A model generated the notes under the pieces. It made no database searches. It had not been told where the DNA came from and saw nothing but the letters and a program-made list of their open reading frames with translations. Position numbers and translations under genes: made by a program. Positions 1 through 6,276 of a stretch of 8,472 bases of DNA are shown one piece after another (the first letter of the stretch is position 1; every line of letters starts with the position of its first letter). Source of the DNA: Nitrososphaerales archaeon TH5895 (GTDB taxonomy: Archaea > Thermoproteota > Nitrososphaeria > Nitrososphaerales > Nitrososphaeraceae). The stretch is taken from positions 1-8,472 of the forward strand of contig JAATVS010000592.1 in assembly GCA_014523695.1 (NCBI GenBank), given 5' to 3'.

Positions 1-68
1 ACGAGGACGAGGATCACATTATCAAGAATATTCTGACTTATTACAAGAATGCCTTTAATTTTGCTTGA
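1..68 (+). CDS. C-terminal tail of a gene entering from the left (partial)
   Basis: Reading from base 3, the plus strand is open for 21 codons before TGA at 66-68. The peptide begins EDEDHIIKNILTYYKNAFNF, an acidic start followed by an amphipathic stretch, which looks like a protein end rather than random translation. The other two plus frames stop at 34-36 (frame 1) and 56-58 (frame 2) and give less protein-like peptides. The family cannot be recognised from 21 residues. The frame choice is an inference. Confidence 0.4.
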   Translation, partial: EDEDHIIKNILTYYKNAFNFA

Positions 69-280
69 TTCTTAGTAGTTGAATTGTCTATTAGATAGTT
101 ACCTGACTAATTAGAAATTCACATATAATGATCTATGCATTTAATAGTTTATCATCGGACAAAGATCTCGCTGGGGCCAAGTGACAATACCTCCTAGCAA
201 TGTTTATTCGAACAACCTGGAGACTTCTGAATGGTGACAGAACACCCAGTTGCGGTGTATTACATTGTATACATGTAAGT
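69..280. other. Intergenic stretch, no convincing gene
   Basis: About 210 bases separate the tail of the incoming gene from the promoter of the cupredoxin-like gene. Short open pieces exist on the plus strand, for example an ATG at 129 that stops after 18 codons, but none shows a recognisable motif. An 8-base palindrome (TGTATACA, 266-273) lies just before the TATA box of the next gene, where an archaeal activator or TFB could bind. It is too short to call an operator. Confidence 0.3.
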
Positions 281-288
281 TTTATATA
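281..288 (+). promoter_or_regulatory. TATA box of the cupredoxin/sugar dehydrogenase operon
   Basis: The sequence TTTATATA is centred about 25 bases before the TTG at 309. Archaeal TATA boxes lie about 26 bases before the transcription start, so the transcript would begin at or next to the first codon and be leaderless. This supports 309 as the start, since no Shine-Dalgarno is visible. Confidence 0.6.
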
Positions 289-308
289 GAGAAAAGAAGA
301 GTAAGCCA

Positions 309-1124
309 TTGAATAGGCGTCAGTCATTATTAGCATCATCCTTAATTTTTCTATCTCTTGCGTCAATAGGACTTAATTTACTCTTTAAGAATGTAAATGC
401 ATCTTCCTCTCCTTTAACTAACGGTCCAGCAGAAAGTATGCAATTTTCGGAGGCAAATAATAGTACATCTAATGCTGCAACTGATATTTTTAGTAGCGAA
501 CAATATACTCTCTCAGATAATGATAAGAATCTTGTGATATTAATACCAAATGAAGGGCATCATGGACCAGGCGAGGATGATGAAGCAAGATTTATTGCTC
601 AATCATTCGTTCCTGAAACTGCAGCTATAAACAAGGGAACAAATATGATTTGGTTTAATGGTGATGTGGGACACGAACATGATATAGTGGTAAGCAGTGA
701 TGCTACTCCCATTTATCAAACAGGTGAGTTTACGGAATTTGAAGCAAGAAATTATACATTTAATGACGTGGGAAAATTTAGTTACGCAGATACTGTAGAA
801 TATGATAATGGCTACATCATGAGAGGTAACATCAATGTAACCGATGATACTGGTGGCGATGGAGATCTGCAACAGACAATAGAAACTTCCGATACGATTG
901 GCATTCTCATGGTTCCCACTCAGGACATTTCCCAATATACAAGTGATTTACAAAATAGAGGTTTTGTAATAGATAGCATGCATAACTTTCAAGACCTTAG
1001 AGGAGGACAGAGTGGAACTGGAGACGAACAAACTTTGATTGTATGGCGAGCTCCTACAAACATGCAGATAACTAGCGTGCTTTCACAGTTATCAGAATTC
1101 TCCAGTCAATTACCATACAGCTAG
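309..1124 (+). CDS. Secreted cupredoxin-fold protein lacking the copper-binding cysteine
   Basis: This 271-residue protein starts at TTG. An in-frame stop at 276-278 rules out the upstream ATG at 273, and the TATA spacing fits 309. Residues 1-32 (NRRQ then a hydrophobic run) form a signal peptide or membrane anchor, so it acts outside the membrane. Residues about 75-177 look like a single cupredoxin domain: NLVILIPNEGHHGPG, then MIWFNGDVGHEHDIVV with the candidate ligand His124, then GKFSYADTVEY and GYIMRGNINV. In a blue copper protein the second half would read G-x-Y-x-Y-x-C-x-x-H followed by Met. Here the Cys position is Asp161, the His position is Glu164, and Met171 remains. A type 1 copper site is therefore unlikely, although thaumarchaea have many such variants. 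Residues 195-271 form a C-terminal region I do not recognise. The stop is only 4 bases before the sugar dehydrogenase gene, so the two are probably co-transcribed, perhaps as an extracellular redox or sugar-binding pair. The family is fairly sure; the function is not. Confidence 0.8.
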   Translation: MNRRQSLLASSLIFLSLASIGLNLLFKNVNASSSPLTNGPAESMQFSEANNSTSNAATDIFSSEQYTLSDNDKNLVILIPNEGHHGPGEDDEARFIAQSFVPETAAINKGTNMIWFNGDVGHEHDIVVSSDATPIYQTGEFTEFEARNYTFNDVGKFSYADTVEYDNGYIMRGNINVTDDTGGDGDLQQTIETSDTIGILMVPTQDISQYTSDLQNRGFVIDSMHNFQDLRGGQSGTGDEQTLIVWRAPTNMQITSVLSQLSEFSSQLPYS

Positions 1125-1128
1125 CGAC

Positions 1129-2589
1129 ATGACATATCGCTGTAATGTTGACAAAACAAACCGTATGATGACGTCCTTACTAACAGTAGCTCTATCTGTT
1201 ATTATATCATTTCATATTAGTTCTCCAGCTCCAGCACTAGCACAACCCTCAATTACTGAACCCAATCTAACAGCTGAATCAATTTTAGATGGATTGTCGT
1301 CCCCAACTAGTATTGCATTTTTAGATGAGAACAATATCTTGCTATTAGAAAAAGAAGGAAGCGTCCGGCTCATTTCAAATGGTCAATTGCAACCTCAACC
1401 CGTACTGCAACTACAAGGAGTTGAAAGCAATAACGAACGTGGACTCTTAGGAATCGAGGTTATGGATGATAGAGTTTTTCTTTATGTTACAGAGAGTGGA
1501 GCCCAGGTTGAAGGAATACCAACTGAAGGGGATGTCAGGAACAGAGTCTATAGTTATACATGGGACGGTACAGCTCTTACAAACCCTCAGTTACTTTTAG
1601 ATCTTCCTTCAGGCCCTGGAACTAATCATCAAGGTGGAAAGGTAAAGATCGGTTCGGATAATCAGCTTTACGTAATAGTCGGAGAAATGCAAAGGGAGGG
1701 GCAGCTTCAAAACCTCCAAAGCGGCCCTGCTCCTGATGATACAGGTGTTATATTTAGAGTCAATCCTGCAGATGGATCACCTAGTGCTGGCAATCCATTA
1801 TCAAGTGAGCCGACTGATCCTTTGAGTAAATATTATGCCTACGGCATCCGCAACAGTTTCGGAATCGATTTTGATCCTGTCACAGGAAAACTGTGGGATG
1901 CAGAAAACGGTGAAGATGTTTTTGATGAAATTAATCTGGTAGAACCAGGGTTCAATAGCGGATGGAAGCAGGTAATGGGTCCTATATCTGCTAACACAGG
2001 CGTATCCGAATCAAATCTAGTAAATATGCCTGGCTCACAATATTCCGACCCTGTTTTTAGTTGGGCAGAATCAAGGGGAGTAACTGATATTGAATTTTTC
2101 AATTCAACAGCATTTGGACCTAGCTATGAAAATAGTATTTTCGTAGGAGATATAACTACCGGCACACTTTTTTACTTTGAACCAAATGCTGATAGAACTG
2201 GCTTAAATCTGGTAAATGACCCGTTGTTAAGTGATCTAACTGCAGATAGTGATGATGAAATCTCTGCTGTAACATTTGGAACAGGTTTCACGGGAATCAG
2301 TGATATAGAGACTGGACTTGATGGTAATTTGTATGTTCTCACATATGATAGAGAAGCAGAGGGGCTGGGAAGTCTCTACAGAATACTGCCTAGTGGAACA
2401 GGGGATGATGACACGGTAGCCCCATCTGTATCTGTTCCTACTACTACTGCTACTCCCCCACCTGTTGATGATCAGGATGAAGTTGCTGCTGAAGAACAAA
2501 ATTCTGAGGGTGGCAATTTAGGTACCGATGATAACGAAGAGGAGGAGGACCAGCAGAATGAGGATGAGAATGACGGGGGCAATGAATAG
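1129..2589 (+). CDS. Secreted PQQ-dependent sugar (aldose) dehydrogenase, GSDH family, with acidic tail
   Basis: This 486-residue protein belongs to the soluble glucose dehydrogenase / YliI-type six-bladed beta-propeller family. Members oxidise aldose sugars at C1 with PQQ and calcium. Residues 14-39 form a signal peptide ending APALA before QPS. ATG codons at 1165 and 1168 would give a more normal signal peptide than the ATG at 1129, so the start is uncertain by 12 or 13 codons. Family landmarks appear in order: GLLGIEV (105-111), NHQGGKVKIGSDNQLYVIVG (166-185) with the presumed catalytic base His167, YGIRNSFGIDFDPVTGKLW (238-256) with the PQQ-contacting Arg241-Asn242 pair, AENGEDVFDEINLVEPGFNS (258-277) for the calcium/PQQ region, and DIETGLDGNLYVL (392-404) ending in GSLYRI. 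Residues about 424-486 form a Thr/Pro-rich linker and a very acidic tail with no enzyme function I know. The gene lies 4 bases after the cupredoxin-like gene, a plausible partner. Whether this organism makes PQQ cannot be seen here. Sugar substrate unknown. Confidence 0.88.
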   Translation: MTYRCNVDKTNRMMTSLLTVALSVIISFHISSPAPALAQPSITEPNLTAESILDGLSSPTSIAFLDENNILLLEKEGSVRLISNGQLQPQPVLQLQGVESNNERGLLGIEVMDDRVFLYVTESGAQVEGIPTEGDVRNRVYSYTWDGTALTNPQLLLDLPSGPGTNHQGGKVKIGSDNQLYVIVGEMQREGQLQNLQSGPAPDDTGVIFRVNPADGSPSAGNPLSSEPTDPLSKYYAYGIRNSFGIDFDPVTGKLWDAENGEDVFDEINLVEPGFNSGWKQVMGPISANTGVSESNLVNMPGSQYSDPVFSWAESRGVTDIEFFNSTAFGPSYENSIFVGDITTGTLFYFEPNADRTGLNLVNDPLLSDLTADSDDEISAVTFGTGFTGISDIETGLDGNLYVLTYDREAEGLGSLYRILPSGTGDDDTVAPSVSVPTTTATPPPVDDQDEVAAEEQNSEGGNLGTDDNEEEEDQQNEDENDGGNE

Positions 2590-2617
2590 CTAGAGAAAAG
2601 ACATTGCTAGAAGGCTT

Positions 2618-2660
2618 GGAAAGATAATACGCAAATAATTTGTTATTTCATAGTCTTTCC
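2618..2660. terminator. Nested hairpin after the dehydrogenase gene
   Basis: GGAAAGA (2618-2624) pairs perfectly with TCTTTCC (2654-2660). Inside it, AAATAA (2633-2638) pairs perfectly with TTATTT (2643-2648) around a TTTG loop. It begins 29 bases after the dehydrogenase stop and touches the stop of the broken minus-strand gene. It therefore lies between convergent genes and could end transcription in both directions. Archaea mostly terminate at T-runs, so the role is inferred. Confidence 0.4.
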
Positions 2661-2983
2661 TAAGAGTGAATACCGCGGTATCGATGCTTCCGAAGTTTCT
2701 CTTCAGCATCCTGTTCACCTTCCGTAGTAAGATGTTTTATAGTATCAAAGGAAAAGTCAGCATTATCAAATAGGAAATGAAATGAGTGTCCTCACGCCGC
2801 TCTATTCGCATGACTTCCAGGATTACACGTCCACGTTGCTGCTGTATAATTTTGCAGTATTCACTTTCTGATAATTCCCTGAATTTCGATACTGTTTCAT
2901 TGATCCTTTATTGTTTCATGCATTTCCTCAAGTAATCTAATGTAGCGAGAAATAATGGCGGAAATTTTGGCTAAGTTAAACTG
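2660..2983 (-). pseudogene. Frameshifted remnant of a small protein gene, family unknown
   Basis: Three consecutive minus-strand pieces read like one protein split across two frames. From 2983 to about 2900 the peptide includes AKISAIISRYIRLLEEMHET. From about 2900 to 2770, in a second frame, it includes KFRELSESEYCKIIQQQRGR followed by VILEVMRIERRED. From about 2768 to the TAG at 2660-2662, back in the first frame, it includes FDNADFSFDTIKHLTTEGEQ and then AEEKLRKHRYRGIHS. Each piece is charged and helix-forming, and stops in the abandoned frames lie just past each junction (TGA at 2897-2899; TGA near 2792-2794). This is best explained by at least two indels in a gene of about 110 codons. 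I do not recognise the family; it might be a small coiled-coil or regulatory protein. No start codon is evident. Sequencing error is a possible alternative, but two indels in 320 bases beside another broken gene favour decay. Confidence 0.5.
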
Positions 2984-3047
2984 CTACTAAATTGTTTAAA
3001 GGTTCATGTGCCTACCGACTTGGGAGCAAGTCTGATGGCGGCTTGTC

Positions 3048-3481
3048 ATGTTAGGAGCCGTATTAGCCTGGATCACAACTAATGGTAAACAGGAAGAGCA
3101 AGAAGTAAGCGTTAATGAAATAGTGGTAGGAGACACCATAGTCGTCAAACCCGGAGAAACTGTTGCAACTGTTAGTGTTGTAGTATATGGTGAATCTTCA
3201 ATGAATGAATCTATGATTACAGGAGAATCAATTCCAGTAGATAAGAAGGTTAGTGATAGAGTGATTGGTTATCTTAGAATTAAGGCTGGAAACATTGGAA
3301 GTCATACCGTATTTGCAAATATAGTTGAGATGGTCGAACAGGCAGGAGGTTCCAAACCTTTATTCAAAGGATTGCAGATACGGCTGCTATGTATTTTATA
3401 CCGATAGTGCTATTTATTGCAGTAGGTGCTTCTATTTACTGGGCATTATTTGTGCTTGTGGACTTACTTGTGGAGGAATAG
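3048..3481 (+). pseudogene. Remnant of a copper-type P1B ATPase (actuator domain and one membrane helix)
   Basis: The first frame (ATG 3048 to about 3360) gives the actuator domain of a heavy-metal P-type ATPase: VNEIVVGDTIVVKPGETV, then GESSMNESMITGESIPVDKK with the TGES phosphatase loop at residues 58-61, then HTVFANIVEMVEQAGGSKP. At about 3357-3364 the homology moves to another frame, reading QRIADTAAMYFIPIVLFIAV and on to GASIYWALFVL, the next membrane helix, until TAG at 3479-3481. That is a one-base deletion. The stretch between RVIG and GSHTV is also several residues shorter than usual (internal deletion), and the usual IPVDG after GE is altered. The metal-binding N-terminus, the first helices, the CPC metal site, DKTGT and the nucleotide-binding domain are all absent. 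An intact pump of this family exports or loads Cu+ using ATP; this fragment cannot. Which intact relative it came from cannot be told here. Confidence 0.8.
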
Positions 3482-3722
3482 TTTGGTTACCTCCGCAACT
3501 TGAGTCAGTTGATAGCTGATGATTTTCCAATCAGATGTAAGGCTGCAGACGAGGCACCACAGTTGATTAAATTACCATGCAGTAGTAACACCTCTAATGC
3601 ATATTTTTTCCTATTAATAGATCAGTTTAGAGTAACTGACATAGAAACGAAAGTTTTTCTGGAAATATTTTCGTAGTTGACTTGGTATTCTCCGCACATC
3701 ATAAGCACCATCTAATCTCCGT
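3482..3722. other. Non-coding stretch between the ATPase remnant and the dehydrogenase gene
   Basis: After the TAG that ends the ATPase remnant, the plus frame stays open for about 65 codons to about 3676. The peptide has no resemblance to the expected ATPase continuation (no CPC motif, no DKTGT). On the minus strand an open frame runs through 3614-3820 but overlaps the better-supported dehydrogenase gene. I see no promoter, repeat or terminator. The loss of ATPase homology at about 3460 suggests a deletion or insertion junction here. Confidence 0.3.
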
Positions 3723-4697
3723 CTACGCTTGGCCACCCCTTTTGGCCGACAGAGACGCAGTGGCGCTTCTAGTACGCACGCTAAGTAGTCCGAGTAACAT
3801 CTCGTTTTCCTCCTGAGCAAGTTCCTCTACGGAACGATTTCCGGCCTCCTCCATAACTCCTCCGATAATAGTTTGTTTAATTTCGGTAGTCATTTGGGGA
3901 TTACCAAGATCTTTCATCAAGGCAAACATTGGATCCATCAATGTCTCCATGAAATGGTGAATCCCTCCCTTGCCTCCACCGATATGCCACAACAAATTGG
4001 GTCCCATCAATCCCCACCGAAGCCCTGGCCCCCAACTCACGACAGCATCTACATCCTGGACACTCAGCACATCCTGCTCAATGAGGTATACGACCTCGCG
4101 ATAGAGCGCTGCTTGAAGTCGGTTTGCGACATGGCCTGGAAATTCTTTCTGAAGATGGATTGGCTTCTTTCCGATGGACGTATAAAATGCTATTGCACGT
4201 TGGGTTGCTTCGGGTGATGTTTTATCCCCTCCCACAACCTCGACTAGCGGAATCATGTGAGGAGGATTAAAAGGATGTCCTATGACGCAGCGGTGGGGAC
4301 GCTTGCAACCAGATTGAATTACGCTCATGGTTAGCCACGACGAACTTGAGGCAATGATCGAATCAGGAGGGGCTGATTCGTCCATCTCTGCAAACAACTT
4401 GATCTTGAAATCCTGACGCTCGGGTCCATTTTCTTGCACAAAGTCGGCTTCCGAAAGGGCTTCCTTCATATTTGAAGTAAAGGTCAACCGGTCACGTGTT
4501 GCGCCGGGCGAGAGGCCGATCAAAGTGAGGTCATCCCATGCCAAGTCAATATTCTCGCGTAATCTGGATTCTGCGTTTGGGTGGGGATTAGTCGCAATCA
4601 CATCGAACCCGCGTGAAAGATATAGCGCTGCCCAGCTAGAGCCAATGAGTCCGGTACCGACAATCGCGATACGGCGTATTGGTTTATTCAAATACAT
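3723..4697 (-). CDS. 3-hydroxyacyl-CoA dehydrogenase family enzyme (carnitine dehydrogenase-like), likely transferred
   Basis: This NAD-dependent dehydrogenase has about 324 residues. Family members oxidise a 3-hydroxy group, for example on 3-hydroxyacyl-CoA, L-carnitine or L-gulonate. The N-terminal Rossmann fold shows RRIAIVGTGLIGSSWAALYL with the GxGxxG loop at residues 14-19. Family landmarks follow: ENGPERQDFK (89-98), SSSSW (117-121) with the catalytic-region serine, GHPFNPPHMIPLVEVVGG (140-157) with catalytic His141, and FPGHVANRLQAAL (186-198) leading into the helical C-terminal domain. GPGLRWGLMGPNLLWHIGGG resembles carnitine 3-dehydrogenases and other short family members more than fatty acid FadB. 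The ATG at 4697 is preferred over one at 4724 because it has GGAGAG seven bases upstream (4705-4710 minus) and matches the usual length. Three sampled 60-base lines inside it have 50, 55 and 58 percent GC; a line in each intact neighbour has 32 or 33. Together with the SD start, this suggests acquisition from a bacterium. There is no beta-oxidation or carnitine gene nearby, so the substrate is open. Confidence 0.85.
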   Translation of the reverse strand: MYLNKPIRRIAIVGTGLIGSSWAALYLSRGFDVIATNPHPNAESRLRENIDLAWDDLTLIGLSPGATRDRLTFTSNMKEALSEADFVQENGPERQDFKIKLFAEMDESAPPDSIIASSSSWLTMSVIQSGCKRPHRCVIGHPFNPPHMIPLVEVVGGDKTSPEATQRAIAFYTSIGKKPIHLQKEFPGHVANRLQAALYREVVYLIEQDVLSVQDVDAVVSWGPGLRWGLMGPNLLWHIGGGKGGIHHFMETLMDPMFALMKDLGNPQMTTEIKQTIIGGVMEEAGNRSVEELAQEENEMLLGLLSVRTRSATASLSAKRGGQA

Positions 4698-4704
4698 TAT
4701 TTGT

Positions 4705-4710
4705 CTCTCC
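4705..4710 (-). promoter_or_regulatory. Shine-Dalgarno of the dehydrogenase gene
   Basis: On the minus strand GGAGAG lies 7 bases before the ATG at 4697. This decides the start over the ATG at 4724. It contrasts with neighbouring genes, which have TATA boxes right before their first codons and no SD. An A/T-rich stretch at about 4721-4737 could supply the promoter. Confidence 0.55.
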
Positions 4711-4765
4711 ACTACGTTACACAATTATTTTTTTATTTCTATGGGACTATTCATACAAGCTCTAA

Positions 4766-4785
4766 AGGCAATCCCGAGATTGCTT
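4766..4785. other. Small hairpin between two minus-strand genes
   Basis: GCAATC (4768-4773) and GATTGC (4778-4783) pair perfectly around a CCGA loop. The stem extends by one G-T and one A-T pair. It lies about 170 bases beyond the end of the 187-residue gene and upstream of the dehydrogenase gene. No T-run follows, so a terminator role is doubtful. The rest of 4711-4955 shows no gene I can support. Confidence 0.25.
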
Positions 4786-4955
4786 CCAGAGACATCTCTC
4801 CGCGGCCAACAAGGATTGATCTTGTAATATTGAAAAATGTGGCCCTTTAACATCGTGTAACTCTTCTACCACTTAGTTACATCTAGAATACAATTGCTAC
4901 AAATTATGGAAGGAAAGAATCTCTATCAGCGGCAGCCAATCTACAATTTGGAAGT

Positions 4956-5519
4956 TTATAGCGTAGGCTTAAACATAAATTTCATTAATCCTTCTTTTGC
5001 TTGTCCACTTTTATTTACTTGTTCTGCTATCTGCATAACGACTGGCTTTGGTATCATAAAGTGAACTACATCCTTTGTGCTATTGGTGGGATCTATCATT
5101 AATTCCTTTGTAACATCAATACCGTTTATAGTTCCGATGTATGAATTAGCTACAAGTTCAGATGGTTTAATTTCAGGAAGATATGAACCAATATACTTTT
5201 TCTTCAACTTCCAAACAGTTGCAGACTTGTTGTTGCAGGTAGAAGTTTTTTCCTTCCAATACGCGTAAAAATACGGACCATGAGACATTTCGCAATCATT
5301 CTTTCCACACTTGACATATTCCTTCCGTATGGTGGCGTTTGTAGGTAGGGCATTGAACCTTTGTATAGATGATGCTTCAGCATCCTTAATTCTCTTGATA
5401 AATTTTTTATGATGCTCCAGCATTCTATCAGCTTCCACTAATGTTCTAGCAATCAACTGCGAGGTAAAAGGTGCTATTTTTCTGTGTGCTTTGACGTAGT
5501 CAATATGCTTGTACGCCAT
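4956..5519 (-). CDS. CxxxxC...HGPY protein, DUF6788-like, function unknown
   Basis: This 187-residue soluble protein has no signal peptide or membrane segment. Residues 20-55 are Lys/Glu-rich and probably form a coiled coil (ADRMLEHHKKFIKRIKDAEA). The centre holds KEYVKCGKNDCEMSHGPYFY (66-85), then YWKE and a basic LKKKYIGSYLPE. The C-x4-C spacing (Cys71, Cys76) with His80-Gly-Pro-Tyr is the signature I associate with DUF6788-type proteins. In those the Cys pair and His probably bind zinc and the following strands end in a 'KKKYIGK' motif. Such small proteins occur in many copies in some archaea and bacteria, often in accessory or mobile regions, with no established function. The C-terminal part (about 120-187) is unfamiliar. 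The start is supported by a TATA box 24 bases upstream. The gene stands alone, about 260 bases upstream of the transferred dehydrogenase on the same strand. The family resemblance comes from memory of the motif, not a search. Confidence 0.7.
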   Translation of the reverse strand: MAYKHIDYVKAHRKIAPFTSQLIARTLVEADRMLEHHKKFIKRIKDAEASSIQRFNALPTNATIRKEYVKCGKNDCEMSHGPYFYAYWKEKTSTCNNKSATVWKLKKKYIGSYLPEIKPSELVANSYIGTINGIDVTKELMIDPTNSTKDVVHFMIPKPVVMQIAEQVNKSGQAKEGLMKFMFKPTL

Positions 5520-5540
5520 CGTAGGATATAATTATACAAA

Positions 5541-5547
5541 TTTATAG
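5541..5547 (-). promoter_or_regulatory. TATA box of the HGPY-protein gene
   Basis: On the minus strand CTATAAA is centred about 25 bases before the ATG at 5519. This predicts a leaderless transcript starting at that ATG. A second A/T-rich stretch closer to the gene (5525-5536) is too near to act as the TATA element. Confidence 0.5.
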
Positions 5548-5627
5548 AAAAAGCCTTGGATGCAGTTTCCTCTCTTGTTCGTATATGATATCTGTGTAAT
5601 CAGGATATACTTGCTATCTTGAATGAG

Positions 5628-5756
5628 TCAACCATCATTTAAAAGGTGGGGAATAGAATTATGCATATCGTGTAAATGTTGCTCGTTGTAATCTCGCCCT
5701 AATATTTTTGACAATACTCTAATTGTGTTATCTTGTTCACTCATTACAGTTAACAT
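5628..5756 (-). CDS. Possible 42-residue small protein or fragment
   Basis: The minus-strand ATG at 5756 opens a short frame ending in TGA at 5628-5630. The peptide begins MLTVMSEQDNTIRVLSKILG and ends with HDMHNSIPHLLNDG. Its mixed, helix-friendly composition looks protein-like. The same frame stays open upstream to about 5814, reading RFTVRWQPATVSVGR before this ATG, so this may be the end of a longer, broken gene. It starts 11 bases after the stop of the next small ORF. I do not recognise it. Confidence 0.25.
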   Translation of the reverse strand: MLTVMSEQDNTIRVLSKILGRDYNEQHLHDMHNSIPHLLNDG

Positions 5757-5767
5757 CCGGCCGACGC

Positions 5768-5965
5768 TTACAGTAGCAGGTTGCCACCTAACTGTGAATC
5801 GAGAAATTGTCTGTTAAATCGTGCTGCATTATAAATGACTTTTTGTGGAGTATTTTCATACTGTGCAGATTTTATATTGTGTTCTTCTGGATTATTTTTA
5901 TCCTCATTGATCATTACATTCCATATAAAATCAAACAATATAAGAGTGATTGTTCTGGATAACAT
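5768..5965 (-). CDS. Possible 65-residue small protein, unknown
   Basis: The frame opens at ATG 5965 with a hydrophobic start (TITLILFDFIWNVMI) and continues into a charged, Asn-rich part ending RFNRQFLDSQLGGNLLL. It could be a small membrane-associated protein. It could equally be the upstream half of a broken gene whose other half lies in the next frame (5628-5814), since the two open stretches overlap. No promoter or SD is evident and no family is recognised. Confidence 0.22.
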   Translation of the reverse strand: MLSRTITLILFDFIWNVMINEDKNNPEEHNIKSAQYENTPQKVIYNAARFNRQFLDSQLGGNLLL

Positions 5966-6019
5966 GCCTTAGAGAATAGCTAGTTCTTGTGGCTCTTATG
6001 GTTATTGGAATAGCAAGTC

Positions 6020-6238
6020 TCATTCGACTGAGCCTTCTATTCCATTTATGAATTGATAAAAGTTGACTGCCACAGCAGTTGATGCTAATCTCAGCAAATG
6101 AGTCATTTGCTGATGCATAGACTATTCCACCGGTGGGGGGCCTGTAATGTCGTCAGTGAAAGGTGTAGCATCTGTTGCTATCCAATAGAGTGTCTTACCA
6201 TCTGGTCCCCAAGCACGCATAACCACAAAAGTTGACAT
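6020..6238 (-). pseudogene. Broken gene, resembling a secreted thaumarchaeal protein family
   Basis: From ATG 6238 the minus strand reads MSTFVVMRAWGPDGKTLYWI and continues ATDATPFTDDI to a TAG at 6122-6124. The same frame resumes after the stop with LASTAVAVNFYQFINGIEG and ends at TGA 6020-6022. Between them, in the +1 frame, GIVYASANDSFAE looks like the missing link. This order (V-M-R-A-W-G-P-D-G-K-T-x-Y, an ATDATP segment, a G-V/I-x-Y-A segment, then x-Y-Q-F-x-N-G-I) matches a thaumarchaeal secreted protein family as I remember it; I cannot name it with certainty. At least two frameshifts are needed and the rest of the gene on both sides is missing, so this is decay rather than a small protein. 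Confidence 0.5.
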
Positions 6239-6254
6239 GAAATAGAATCATAAT

Positions 6255-6262
6255 CTTATAAT
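6255..6262 (+). promoter_or_regulatory. TATA box of the His/Cys-rich protein gene
   Basis: CTTATAAT is centred about 26 bases before 6284. This places the predicted transcription start at about 6284, inside the inverted repeat at 6277-6292. Confidence 0.45.
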
Positions 6263-6276
6263 TTCTTATTAGTCAG

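Noticed and set aside
603..935. 110-residue minus-strand open frame
   Set aside because: It is antisense to the cupredoxin-like gene and has no start signals or motifs of its own.
3614..3820. 68-residue basic minus-strand open frame
   Set aside because: It overlaps the dehydrogenase C-terminus in another frame; the Arg-rich composition reflects the GC-rich strand, not a real protein.
3873..4217. Plus-strand open frames opposite the dehydrogenase gene (also 4525-4827)
   Set aside because: They are antisense shadows of a GC-rich gene with clear catalytic motifs, and their peptides show no family features.
4858..4881. GTAAC...GTTAC inverted repeat
   Set aside because: Only five base pairs with a 14-base loop, expected by chance in AT-rich DNA.
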